Below, one piece after another: positions 54,368-63,588 of a stretch of DNA of 64,000 nt; within the stretch, counting starts at the first letter, position 1, and every line of letters starts with the position of its first letter. A program made the position numbers and the translations under genes. Under the pieces are notes generated by a model. The model made no database searches and had not been told where the DNA came from. It worked only from the letters and a program-made list of their open reading frames with translations. The stretch is from positions 929,375 through 993,374 of the forward strand of contig CAWIZO010000008.1 of assembly GCA_963840665.1 (NCBI GenBank), read 5' to 3'. This DNA comes from DATFTE01 sp963840665. Its GTDB lineage: Bacteria; Acidobacteriota; Terriglobia; Terriglobales; Acidobacteriaceae.

Positions 54368-54895
54368 CTACGTCTTCTTCTGCAAAAACTTCCGTCGCGC
54401 CAGATGCGTGCTCGCTGTCGGCTTTATGTCGTCATACTTCATCATGCTGATCGACCCATCCACTTCAAGCACCGCCAGCGCAATGCTGTGATAGTCCGCG
54501 ATCCCGTGCTCGCGCATCGCACGCTCTAGCTCGTCCATGCTGACATGCTCTTTGGCCATATGCGCTTCCATGATCTGGCCATCATGTACCAGCAGGCTCG
54601 GCTCGCCCTGAACAAATTTGCGGAAGCGCCGATTCGCCCCAGACAGGTCGGCCACGAAGTAATTCATCACCAACAAAGTCACTGCCGCCACCACGCCGCC
54701 CAGCAGCGACGTGTCGGGCCCAGTCATTGCATTTTGTACGGAGTTGCTGAGTAGCAGCAGCAGGGTCAGGTCGAAGGGCGTCATCTGCCCCACTTCCCGC
54801 TTGCCGCTCAGGCGGACACCCGCGAGCACCACCGCATACACCGCGACGGTTCGCAGCGCAATCTCGAGAAGCGCATGCCCACTGGCAGGAAGCAT
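54368..54895 (-). CDS. DUF421 (YetF-like) membrane protein
   Basis: 175 residues. Membrane helices about 10-30, 40-58 and 66-82 (RTVAVYAVVLAGVRLSGKRE, TPFDLTLLLLLSNSVQNAMT, GVVAAVTLLVMNYFVADLSG) and a C-terminal cytoplasmic domain FVQGEPSLLVHDGQIMEAHM that is the DUF421 core. Function unknown; Bacillus members are spore-associated. It begins 4 bases before the stop of the upstream coiled-coil gene on the same strand, so the two are probably co-transcribed. Confidence 0.88.
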   Translation of the reverse strand: MLPASGHALLEIALRTVAVYAVVLAGVRLSGKREVGQMTPFDLTLLLLLSNSVQNAMTGPDTSLLGGVVAAVTLLVMNYFVADLSGANRRFRKFVQGEPSLLVHDGQIMEAHMAKEHVSMDELERAMREHGIADYHSIALAVLEVDGSISMMKYDDIKPTASTHLARRKFLQKKT

Positions 54896-54899
54896 GTAG

Positions 54900-55724
54900 T
54901 TATTGCGACGGCGTCGGAGTAATCGGCACGGGCGCGCCCTTCGGCGTGCTCAAGTAACCCGTGACTTTATTCTTGTCCACCGACCACACCACCAACTCGA
55001 AAAGCAGATGATCGCGGCCGCTATAGAACTGGATCGGCTCCGCCACGTTCCGGTCTTTCTTCTCGAAGGTCTTGTCGTCGGAAGTCACGTTCAACGTGAA
55101 TTTGCTCTTTTTCGGATCAGTCTTCTTCAGTTGCAAGCTGACGGTTGAAACCGGCTGCGGCTTCGCCCCCTTCAGCAAAGTGAACTCGTAGTAGTTGCGA
55201 TCGCCCTTATGCTTGAGGACTTCCAGATCGTCGCGGGTATGCGCAATCAGACCGCTCTGCACGCCGAGGTCGCCGATCGTGCTTTCCAGCTTGGCTCGCG
55301 TCGCTTCCAGTTCAGTCTTGGTCGAAGCCACGTCGGTCTTAACTCCACCGACGTCCGTCTTCACTCCCGAGATTTCGCCGCTCACCTGGCTGATCTGCTC
55401 TTTCTGCTCCTGTGCCAGACGCGCCTCGGCAGCCTTGGTCTGCGCTTGCAACTGAGCCGCGCGCTGCGCCAGTTCTTTCTTGGTCATGCCCACTTGCTGG
55501 CCCAGCGTCTCGGCCTCAGCCTCGGCCGACTGCATGCGCTTCGTAAGCTCGTCGATTTGCGCCTTGCTGGCCGCCTGATCTTTGCTCGCCAGTTCTGCCC
55601 GGTTGCGCAAATCGAACATGAAATAGAGCGACCCGGCTACATAAAGCAGTGCCAGCAGCAATGCAATCCACTTGCCCGTAGTGCTCTCGGTATGGACTTC
55701 CGCCATTTCGCCTGGTTCGGCCAT
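54900..55724 (-). CDS. Membrane-anchored coiled-coil protein
   Basis: 274 residues. One transmembrane helix (WIALLLALLYVAGSLYFMF, about 19-37), then a heptad-rich coiled coil (~50-175) with the repeat GVKTDVGGVKTDV, then a C-terminal beta domain (GDRNYYEFTLLKGAKPQPVS; SGRDHLLFELVVWSVDKNKV). GGAGAACCCCA precedes the ATG. No family recognised. The arrangement anchor - coiled coil - sandwich suggests a periplasmic or cytoplasmic spacer protein. It sits directly upstream of DUF421. Confidence 0.7.
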   Translation of the reverse strand: MAEPGEMAEVHTESTTGKWIALLLALLYVAGSLYFMFDLRNRAELASKDQAASKAQIDELTKRMQSAEAEAETLGQQVGMTKKELAQRAAQLQAQTKAAEARLAQEQKEQISQVSGEISGVKTDVGGVKTDVASTKTELEATRAKLESTIGDLGVQSGLIAHTRDDLEVLKHKGDRNYYEFTLLKGAKPQPVSTVSLQLKKTDPKKSKFTLNVTSDDKTFEKKDRNVAEPIQFYSGRDHLLFELVVWSVDKNKVTGYLSTPKGAPVPITPTPSQ

Positions 55725-55921
55725 TGGGGTTCTCCGCCTTTGGGTTGTAAATGAAAGTTGTTCTAATTGTTGAGCATAACCCCAAGGGTGTCAATTCTCG
55801 CCGCCCCCTCAGTGTCACTTCGTTACCAACAGTTACTTCCGTTATGGACGACATGCACCCCCGCGTCCTGATTCCCCGTTATTCCGCTGTACTCTATTCC
55901 AGGTCTTTCGGCCCCTGAACC

Positions 55922-57400
55922 ATGGAACGTCGCACATTCACGCATATCGGCCGCTATGAAGTCATCGCAGAGCTCGGCCGCGGGGCAATGGGAGTTGTCT
56001 ACCAGGCTCGAGATCCGCAGATCGACCGCCTCGTTGCCGTCAAAACCATCGCCCTTGTAACCGACGACCTCGAAGCCGAACAGGAATACCGCCAGCGTTT
56101 CTTTCTCGAAGCCCGCGCTGCAGGACGCCTCTCCCATCCCGGCATTGTCACTATCTTTGACGTAGGCGAAGAGCCTGACACTCACGCTCCGTATATTGTG
56201 ATGGAGTACGTCGCCGGCCAGCCGTTGAGCAAGTTCATCTCGTCGCCACCAAAAATTCCCGCTCGGCGCGCTCTGCGCTACGCGCAGCAACTCGCCGAAG
56301 CTCTCGACTATGCCCACGCCCAGGGCGTGGTCCATCGCGACATGAAGCCGGCCAACATCCTGATCGGCAAAGACGCGCATGCCAAGATCACCGACTTCGG
56401 CATCGCCAAAATGAATCTTGCAGACATCACCCATGCGGGACACGTAATTGGCACGCCCGCCTACATGTCTCCGGAACAACTGGAAGGCGCCGCGGTGGAT
56501 GGACGCTCTGACCTGTTCTCACTCGGCGTCATTCTCTATACGATGCTTACGGGACACCGTCCCTTTCAGGGCAACAGCGCCGCCACGGTCTCTTACAAAG
56601 TGGCCAATCGCGATCCCCTGCCTGCATCGGCCTTCGACTCCGCATTTCCCGCGGAAGTCGACTACGTCATCGCCCGTGCCATGGCCAAAGACCCCAATGC
56701 TCGTTACCAGACGGGACGCGAGATGGCGCTCGATCTCCACAGCATTCTTCGCGGGCAAACTCCTCGCAGCCAGGGCGACCATAATCACAAGAACGCCGCG
56801 TCGGTCGCATCCGGATCGGACTCTACGCAGAAACAAGCGACTCACACTACTACGGAGGAAACTTCCGTCCGCAAGCTACTCGCCTTCGTGGCTCAGGCGC
56901 CGACCAAGCGGGAAGGACTCGCCGCGCTGGTCCTGCTCTGCGCCATCTTTTTCGCCAGCCACTACCGGCGCTCTGCGGCACACAATGCTCCCCCTCCGGC
57001 TCAAACCGCGCCGGCAACTCCAGTCGCCGTCGTCCAACCGATACCCCAAGCGCCGAAGCTTGCCACTCCGAAACCAATCATTCTCTCTTCTACTCTCGAA
57101 CTGCAAGTGCAGCATCACCTGGCGAGCGCCACACTCCGCCTCTGGAGTGACGGACACCTCATTTGCACCCGCGCACTCCATGGAGCCGCCACCAAGCACT
57201 TGGTTGTGTTCAAGAAAGTAGAAGGGATCGACAAAGAATCCCTCAAACTTCCGGCAGGCAAACACAAAATCAAAGTCGAAGTCGAAGCCGACGGATACAA
57301 CCACTCCAACACCATCGAAGCCACGCTCTCTCACGACCAAGCCCAGACCCTGGAAGTCCGCTGCAACAAAGAAACCCTCGACTTATCACTGCAGCAATAG
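55922..57400 (+). CDS. Membrane-anchored serine/threonine protein kinase
   Basis: 492 residues. Hanks-type kinase domain at 10-280: glycine loop LGRGAMGVVYQARD, ATP lysine VAVKTIA, catalytic loop VVHRDMKPANIL, DFG in ITDFGIAKM, and the activation-segment APE equivalent GTPAYMSPEQLEG. A linker and one transmembrane helix (~340-358, LAALVLLCAIFFASHY) lead to an extracytoplasmic domain (~385-490, a beta-sandwich, with KLPAGKHKIKVEVEADGYNH, PEGA-like). Probably senses an outer signal; substrates are unknown. Alone, flanked by repeats. Confidence 0.92.
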   Translation: MERRTFTHIGRYEVIAELGRGAMGVVYQARDPQIDRLVAVKTIALVTDDLEAEQEYRQRFFLEARAAGRLSHPGIVTIFDVGEEPDTHAPYIVMEYVAGQPLSKFISSPPKIPARRALRYAQQLAEALDYAHAQGVVHRDMKPANILIGKDAHAKITDFGIAKMNLADITHAGHVIGTPAYMSPEQLEGAAVDGRSDLFSLGVILYTMLTGHRPFQGNSAATVSYKVANRDPLPASAFDSAFPAEVDYVIARAMAKDPNARYQTGREMALDLHSILRGQTPRSQGDHNHKNAASVASGSDSTQKQATHTTTEETSVRKLLAFVAQAPTKREGLAALVLLCAIFFASHYRRSAAHNAPPPAQTAPATPVAVVQPIPQAPKLATPKPIILSSTLELQVQHHLASATLRLWSDGHLICTRALHGAATKHLVVFKKVEGIDKESLKLPAGKHKIKVEVEADGYNHSNTIEATLSHDQAQTLEVRCNKETLDLSLQQ

Positions 57401-57427
57401 CTCATGTGGCGCGGCGATTCGTATCAG

Positions 57428-57447
57428 GGCATCGCTTTAGCGATGCC
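57428..57447. repeat. Perfect 8-bp hairpin after the kinase gene
   Basis: GGCATCGC-TTTA-GCGATGCC. No T-run follows, so it is not a standard terminator. It lies 28 bases after the kinase stop codon and may be a REP-like stem or 3'-end protector. Confidence 0.45.
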
Positions 57448-57534
57448 GTAAAGCCGTCTCGTGGTGTTCCCCTTCAGGGGTTGCAACCGGGTGCTATACT
57501 CCGCACTCATTCAGCGACCTCAAAGGAACCACAC

Positions 57535-58404
57535 ATGTCGAACATCGTGATCACCGGCACCAGCACCGGCATCGGCCTCGCCACCGCCCTCACCTTTGGA
57601 CGCGCTGGCCACCAGGTCTACGCCACCATGCGCAATCCCTCCCGTGCGCCGGAGCTGGCGCAAACAACTGCGCGGGAAAAACTTCCAATCAAAATTTCTG
57701 TGATGGATGTCGACTCCGACAGCTCCGTCCAAAACGCCATGGCCGACATCCTCAAAGATGCGGGTCACATTGACGTTCTCATCAATAACGCCGGCATCGA
57801 ACGCGCCGGATCGGTCGAAGAACTGCCAATCGCGGAGTTCCGCGCCGTCATGGAGACCAACTACTTTGGCCCCTTGCGTTGCATCCAGGCGGTCGCCCCT
57901 AAGATGCGCCAACGCAAGAGCGGCTGCATCATCAATGTGACTTCAGTAGCCGGACGCATTGCCACTTCACCGCTCGCTCCTTACACCGCATCCAAGTTCG
58001 CCCTCGAGGCGCTCAGCGAAGCACTTGCCCAGGAGATGAAGACCTTCAACGTCCGCGTCGCCATTGTGCAACCCGGCATTATCGAGACCCCTATGGCGAC
58101 CCGCATCGGAGTGTCCGATGGTCACCGCTCCGCCTACTCTCAGCAACAGCGGTTTTCGAATCTGTTTCGGGCGGTGTTGAAGAATCCCGTGCCTCCGTCC
58201 GTGGTCGCAGACAAAATAGCCGAGATCGTCGATAGCGGAACCTGGCAATTGCGGCACCCAGTGGGACCGGATGCCCTGCCGTTTCTCGGCTGGCGCAACT
58301 CCATGACTGACGAAGAGTGGGTGGCCTTGCACGCCGCGGATGACGAAGCCTGGTACGCGCGCATGGAGCGCGACTTCGGGCTGAGCATCCGTCCTAAGAA
58401 TTAA
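57535..58404 (+). CDS. Short-chain dehydrogenase/reductase
   Basis: 289 residues. Classical SDR: NAD(P) motif TGTSTGIG at the N-terminus, NNAG in DVLINNAGIERA, catalytic Ser in INVTSVAGR, the YxxxK pair in APYTASKFALEALSEAL, and PG after (VAIVQPGIIETPM). Oxidoreductase of unknown substrate. The ATG at 57535 is preceded by AAAGGA. The C-terminal extension (WRNSMTDEEWVALHAADDEA) is longer than in minimal SDRs. Confidence 0.93.
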   Translation: MSNIVITGTSTGIGLATALTFGRAGHQVYATMRNPSRAPELAQTTAREKLPIKISVMDVDSDSSVQNAMADILKDAGHIDVLINNAGIERAGSVEELPIAEFRAVMETNYFGPLRCIQAVAPKMRQRKSGCIINVTSVAGRIATSPLAPYTASKFALEALSEALAQEMKTFNVRVAIVQPGIIETPMATRIGVSDGHRSAYSQQQRFSNLFRAVLKNPVPPSVVADKIAEIVDSGTWQLRHPVGPDALPFLGWRNSMTDEEWVALHAADDEAWYARMERDFGLSIRPKN

Positions 58405-58412
58405 GAAACCAG

Positions 58413-58431
58413 AGTCGCGCAGCGACGACAG
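58413..58431. repeat. GTCGC/GCGAC hairpin repeat, copy 3
   Basis: AGTCGC-GCA-GCGACGACAG, matching copy 2 (54330) in all but two loop positions. Nine bases after the SDR stop codon. Confidence 0.45.
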
Positions 58432-58589
58432 AAATTAGGCCGAAACGTAGGCGCCGAAAGAGAACGTCAAATAAGAGTGACTCCGATTCAGCACACGAGG
58501 TATTTTATGGTCACTTACTTATGAATAGCCATTCTGGAACTCACTTTATGGAAGAATTCCGTGATACAGTTTGCGCGCCATATCTGCCC

Positions 58590-59850
58590 ATGAATGTTTA
58601 TGTCCAAATTCGTCAGTTCGTACGAGTTGTCTTCCTTTTCCTGATGATCGCCGTTGGTTTGCCTGCCCACGCGCAGACCGAGAAGATTCTGCACAGCTTC
58701 GGTGGACCAGGCGATGCAAAAGAACCAAACAGCCTCACTCTGGACGGCCTGGGAAACTTGTATGGCGGGAGCGCCGGACCCAAATTCGGTCTCGGAAGCA
58801 TTTTTGAATTGACCCCGCTCAACGGTGGTACTTGGATTGAGCTATTCTCAAGGCGTTTGGAGCTGAATATGGCGCTCCAGCATTCGTAGAGTATGGCCCG
58901 GCAGGAGATTTGTTCGGCATCTTAGGCTCTCCGGCTTATGGCAACTTCTTCCAATTAACTCGTACCCAATCCGGCGGATGGGCCGCTAAGCTTACTCTAC
59001 AATTTCACGGGTGGCGTGGAAGGAGACTATCCAGGCAGCCTGACCTTTCGATGCAGAAGGAAATTTCTACGGTACAACTTTCAACGGCGGTGCAAACGAT
59101 ACGGGAACGGTTTTCAAACTGAGTCGAAACGGTTCACGACAATGGAGTGTCACCGTGCTGCACGTTTTTGGACCAGTTGGAGGCACGGATGTGTGGGATA
59201 GTCCGGGAGTGGCTTTAGATTCGCATGGGAACCTCTATGGTATCGGCTTTTACGGAGGCATCTCTGGAAATGGAGGCGTCTTCGAATTGATTCCAAACAC
59301 AGGGGGAGGTTGGACGGAAAACATCCTGTACAGCTTCTCTGGTGGACAAGATGGTGCAAATCCAGGCTCGACTCCCGTTCTCGACACTGCCGGAAATTTA
59401 TACGGAACTACCTACTACGGGGGCGGCACTGGATGTGGTGGGATCGGCTGTGGAACGGTTTTTGAACTGTCGCCTGAGGGCGCATCGTGGACCGAAACTC
59501 TACTGTACCGATTCGCCGGAGGAACGGATGGTAGTTGTCCGGCCGGAACTCTCTTGATGGATTCGCGGAGTAACCTCTATGAGACGACGATAACGGGTGG
59601 AGGAGCAGGAGCGTGCACTGCATACTGCGGTACCGTTTTCGAACTGAGTCCCGTCGCCGGGGGAACCTGGCAGGAAACAATCCTGCACAGCTTCCAAGGC
59701 GGCGCGGACGGAGCCACGCCGGAAAACGGAGTAGTGATGGACAGTCAGGGCAATTTGTACGGCACCACGATCCAAGGCGGAGGACTCGGACACTGTCTTT
59801 CAAACGGCAAGAACAATTATTGTGGAACTGTATTCGAGATAATCCCGTAG
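58590..59850 (+). pseudogene. Secreted GloVer-type tandem-repeat protein, with three frameshifts
   Basis: A signal peptide (IRQFVRVVFLFLMIAVGLPA) precedes seven copies of a ~55-residue repeat of the form LYSFSGG..DGA.P....D..GNLYGTT..GG...GTVFEL. The first frame stops at 58889, but the repeat continues in another frame (FGILGSPAYGNFFQLTRTQS) from about 58850, in a third from about 59000 (LYNFTGGVEGDYPGSLTF) and in the final frame from about 59050 (DAEGNFYGTTFNGGANDTGT) to the stop at 59850. The three indels fall within about 210 bases. Such proteins are exported adhesion or binding modules in Acidobacteriota. No ribosome site is obvious; the ATG at 58521 is an alternative. Confidence 0.8.
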
Positions 59851-59903
59851 CTCGCTGCGCAGCGCGCGTGTGTCCTAGCGCCCTCTGTCCTTACAATCGC
59901 CCC

Positions 59904-62536
59904 TTACAACTCCACCCGCCGCAACCTCAACGAATTCCCAATCACCGAAACCGAACTAAAGCTCATCGCCGCTGCCGCCAAAATCGGGCTCAGCAGAAAT
60001 CCGAAGAATGGATACAGCACTCCCGCCGCAACCGGCACTCCAATCGAGTTATAGATAAACGCAAAAAACAAATTCTGCCGGATATTCTTCATCGTGGCCT
60101 GGCTGAATTTGCGGGCCCGCACGATTCCCAGCAGATCGCCCTTCACCAGCGTGATGCCGCCGCTCTCCATCGCGACATCGGTGCCTGTTCCCATCGCAAT
60201 GCCTACGTCGGCCTGCCGCCAGCGCCGGAGCATCGTTGATGCCGTCGCCTGCCATCGCAACCGTGCGTCCTTCTTTCTGCAGGCGCTCGTACGACTTCCG
60301 CTTTCTTGTCTGGCAGAACTTCGGCTTCGAATTCGGTCGATCCCCAGCTTGCGGCGACCGCCTCGGCGGTGGCGCGGCTGTCGCCGGTGAGCATGACGAT
60401 GCGCAAGCCCTCGGCCTTCAATTCGCGAATCGCCTCCGCCGTCGAGTCTTTGACCGGATCGGCGATCGCCAATCATCCCGCCGGCTGCCCGTCGATGCCG
60501 CAAAGATCAACGGTTTGCCGTCGCGGCGAAGCTCGTCCGGCTCTGCCGCGCAGCCCAATCGAATTCATCTTGCGGCTCTGAAACAGAGTTTCATTCCCCA
60601 CCAGCACATCTTGCCATCCACTTTTCCGCTCACACCAAATCCGGTGAGATAGTGAAAGTCGAGGCTTCGACAGCGCGAATCCATTCTCTTGCGCCGTGCG
60701 AACGATGGCCGCGCCCAGCGGATGTTCGCTTCACTGCTCCACACTCGCCACCAGCCGCAGTAGCTCGGCTTCTCATTCCTGGTTGTCGTAATCACCGAAT
60801 GCACCTTCGGCTTGCCCTCGGTCAGGGTGCCGGTTTTGTCGAGGACCAGCGTGTCGACTTTCTCCAGCATCTCCAGAGCTTCCGCATTCTTGAATCAGCA
60901 CTCCGGCATGCGCACCGCGCCCGGTGCCGACCATGATCGCCATCGGTGTCGCCAATCCCAGCGCACAAGGACAGGCAATAATCAGCACCGCCACCGCATT
61001 CACCAGAGCATGCGCCAGCCGCGGCGCGGCCCGAAAAGCTCCCCATACCACGAACGTCAGCACAGCAATGCCAATCACTGCCGGGACAAACCACGCCGCC
61101 ACCCGATCGGCCAGCCGCTGTATCGGCGCGCGGCTACGCTGCGCCTGGCCCACCATTTGCACGATCTGTGCCAGCAGAGTTTCGCTGCCCACCCGATCGG
61201 CCCGCATCACAAACGAGCCCGCCCCGTTCACCGTTGCCGCCAATCACCGAGCTGCCGGCCGTCTTTCTCAACCGGCATCGATTCGCCCGTGACCATGGAC
61301 TCATCCACCGCGCTCTTTGCCTTCGAGCACGATTCCGTCGACAGGAATTTTTTCTCCCGGACGCACCCGCATCGGTCGCCCGGCTTCACTTGTTCCAGCA
61401 GGATGTCTATCTCTGTGCCGTCGCGCAATACACGCGCCGTCTTCGGCGTCAGATCAAGCAGTGCGCGAATCGCTGCGCCGGTCTGACTGCGCGCGCGCAA
61501 CTCCAGCACCTGTCCCAAAAGTACCAACGTGGTGATCGCCGCGGCAGCTTCGAAGTAGACCGCCGGACGCCATCCATCTCGCGAAATGATGCCGGAAAAA
61601 TTCCCGGCAACAACGTCGCCACCAGGCTGTAAAGGTATGCCACGCCCGTTCCCATCGCGATGAGCGTGAACATGTTGGTCGAGCGGTTGACGATCGACGC
61701 CCATCCCCGTTGAAAGAATGGCCATCCCGCCCACAGAACGACCGGCGTTGCCAACAGCAACTCGATCCACGGCAACCAGCCCTTCGGCAGCGCCGATTCG
61801 ACCGGCATGCCCGGCAACATGTCTGCCATGGCCGACAGCCAGCAGCGGACGGTCAGAACCACGCTGATCCAGAAGCGCCGTGTCATGTCGCGCAGTTCCG
61901 GATTTTCTTCTTCTGCCGCCGTCACGGTGCGCGGTTCCAGCGCCATCCCGCAGATCGGACAGCTCCCGGCCCCGGCCGCACAATCTCAGGATGCATAGGG
62001 CAGGTGTACTCCACTCGCGGCGGCCACAGGCATCTCTCGCTCCAGTGCCATACCGCAACTCGGACACGGCACCGGTTTCGATTCCCGCACCTCCGGACAC
62101 ATCGGACATACATACGCTGCCGAGCAGCCGCGACCTGCGTCGACCCCGCCCCGCTTTCAAATATTTCTCAGGATTCGCGCCAAATTTCTCCGCGCATCCC
62201 GCGCTGCAGAATGAATAGACTTTTCCCGCATATTCGGTCTTATGCTTGGCTTCGCGGGGTCGACATCCATCCCGCACACGGGATCTTTCACCTTCAACGC
62301 CGGCGCACCCAGCGTCACCAGGCCCGATAACGCCTTCGCGCTCAAATACTTCTCAGGATCGGCAGAAAACTCTGGACGCATCCCGCACAACAAAAGAAGT
62401 AGTCCTTCCCCGCATGTTGGTACTTATGCTTCGCCGTCGCGGGATCGACCGTCATCCCGCAAACCGGATCTTTCACTACTTGGTCCAACTGCTTAGCCTC
62501 ACTCGCATAAAGCGATCCTATACCTACGGATTCCAT
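59904..62536 (-). pseudogene. copA: Copper-type P1B ATPase with two YHS and two HMBD modules, many frameshifts
   Basis: The protein can be read only by moving between frames. In order: YHS domain 1 (KDPVCGMTVDPATAKHKYQH), YHS 2 (KDPVCGMDVDP; AEYAGKVYSFCSAGC-like), heavy-metal-binding module 1 (YVCPMCPEV; CPSCGMALE), module 2 (YTCPMHPEIV; CPICGMALEP), then a P1B ATPase with the TGES-type loop (VTGESMPVEKDG), the CPC copper motif (IIACPCALGLATP), the phosphorylation site DKTGTLTEGKPK, the hinge AGDGINDAPALA and a normal C-terminus (SFSSVSVIGNSLRLRRVEL). At least a dozen single-base indels and one in-frame TGA (near 60735) occur. It would be a Cu(I) exporter of about 876 residues. Sequencing error is a strong alternative to decay. 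Confidence 0.85.
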
Positions 62537-62580
62537 GTTCTATATTGGATTCAAGCCCACGAGCACGAACGAAAGGCACC

Positions 62581-62784
62581 ATGACACAACTGGAAGTCGC
62601 TACCGTTACGTCGAACTCCCCGGCGAAGCCGAGATGCGCGCCATCGACTACCATGCGCGAGGTCTACGGCATCCGTAAAATCGCCTTCAACGAAAAAGAA
62701 CGCATCATCCGCATAGAGTTCGACGCCTCCCGCCTCAAAGAGCCGAACGTCGCCGGCCTCCTGCGCCGCGCAGGAATGGATTGA
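62581..62784 (+). pseudogene. Small HMA-like metal-binding protein, frameshifted
   Basis: Reading frame one gives MTQLEVATVT, then unrelated sequence until MREVYGIRKIAFNEKERIIR and IEFDASRLKEPNVAGLLRRA. Between about 62600 and 62651 another frame gives YRYVELPGEAEMRAIDY, so the original protein probably ran ...YRYVELPGEAEMRAIDY / MREVYGIRKIAFNEKERIIR..., 65-68 residues. The fold resembles heavy-metal-associated modules but lacks CxxC. It is divergent from copA, 44 bases away, which suggests a metal-handling accessory. Two single-base indels. Confidence 0.6.
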
Positions 62785-62812
62785 AGGAAAGACTAGTCCT
62801 GGCTTAGTAGAT

Positions 62813-62951
62813 GTCTGAGGTCTCAGGTCGTTGAGGTCTGTGGTCTGGGTTCTGAGGTCTGAGGTCTGAGCTATGAGGTTGAAAAAAGGGCTGAGGTCTG
62901 AGGTCTGAGTCTGAGGTCTGAGGTCTGAGGTCTGAGGTCGAGGTCTGAGGT
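62813..62951. repeat. TGAGGTC heptanucleotide tandem repeat
   Basis: Around 15 or more imperfect copies of GAGGTCT/TGAGGTC in about 140 bases, purest at 62890-62940, interrupted at 62878-62890 by TTGAAAAAAGGG. The strand asymmetry (purine-rich on plus) and unit length of seven suggest slippage-prone DNA. No CRISPR-type spacers. Confidence 0.85.
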
Positions 62952-63288
62952 TAGGAGGGTGCCTCGGGGGAGGGCTTTGGGCAGAAATGCAAGGGGCGCT
63001 CAAGAAAACCTCTGGCCGAAGTTTATTCTCAAGAGCGCCCCGTTGCGCGCCACTTCGTCTGCTTTCAAATATAGCACTCACCATGCCATCCCCAATGGCC
63101 TGAAAATACAACACTGGCCGAACATCCCGCTCGGTAGGAATTTCCCCCTAGAAGGAAAGAATTACGTCCGCCTCAAAAGCCGCACGGGACGGGCCGAACC
63201 GCCTGTTGAAATCAATAATTTACAGCTGATTTTCACGAAGATTTCTCTCGGATCGAGACGCTCCCGACGGATGCGAACTCCGTCACTC

Positions 63289-63338
63289 TTGGCGAACTCT
63301 GCGGCCGTTCTCCGCGACCTCTGCGGTTTAAGATTTGG
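63289..63338. repeat. CTCTGCGG dispersed repeat, copy C
   Basis: Reads TTGGCGAACTCTGCGGCCGT then TCTCCGCGACCTCTGCGGTT and TAAGATTTGG. Shares CCTCTGCGGTTTA(A/G)GATTT with copy A at 37807-37859. Confidence 0.5.
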
Positions 63339-63371
63339 TCGGGTTCGAAGTGTCGTCACGCGAGCGCGATT

Positions 63372-63399
63372 TTCACCAAAGCAAAACTTTCGTTATAAT
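63372..63399 (+). promoter_or_regulatory. Promoter of tRNA-Arg
   Basis: TTCACC (63372-63377), 16-base spacer, TATAAT (63394-63399). Transcription would start about 25 bases before the tRNA. Confidence 0.6.
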
Positions 63400-63430
63400 C
63401 AAACCCTGCATCCGAACGTCAGTTTGTTCC

Positions 63431-63507
63431 GCGCCCTTAGCTCAGCTGGATAGAGCGTCTGGCTACGAACCAGAAGGTCGGGAGTTCGAATCTCTCAGGG
63501 CGCACCA
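63431..63507 (+). tRNA. tRNA-Arg (ACG)
   Basis: GCGCCCT/AGGGCGC acceptor, D-arm GCTC...GAGC, anticodon stem TCTGG/CCAGA with loop CTACGAA (anticodon ACG), T-arm GGGAG-TTCGAAT-CTCTC, discriminator A and an encoded CCA (63505-63507). Its 3' end faces an integrase gene 81 bases away. Confidence 0.96.
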
Positions 63508-63588
63508 TTCTTTTCAACCTCTTGCCGGGCTATGCTACCCATTTGCTACCGTTACTCAAGCGGTCACTGTAGTGAAAAGTGTAGGGAC

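Larger units (their letters stand above)
62785..63430. other. Repeat-rich gap between the copper locus and tRNA-Arg
   Basis: 646 bases without a gene. Contents: the heptamer repeat at 62813-62951; a 9-bp inverted repeat (GGGGCGCTC 62993-63001 and GAGCGCCCC 63033-63041); the CTCTGCGG repeat at 63289-63338; and the tRNA-Arg promoter. A translated frame across it (63114-62551) merely reads the heptamer as SDLRPQT-type repeats and is not a gene. Confidence 0.6.

Noticed and set aside
61833..61850. A real variant 'RCWLS' stretch in the copper ATPase
   Set aside because: It is a six-residue island between two compensating indels; the other frame gives the expected PLLAV.
62813..62951. CRISPR array
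   Set aside because: Units are seven bases with no unique spacers and no cas genes.
62551..63114. 187-codon frame reading the heptamer array
   Set aside because: The translation is merely the repeat (SDLRPQT), and the frame also crosses the reverse of a real gene fragment.
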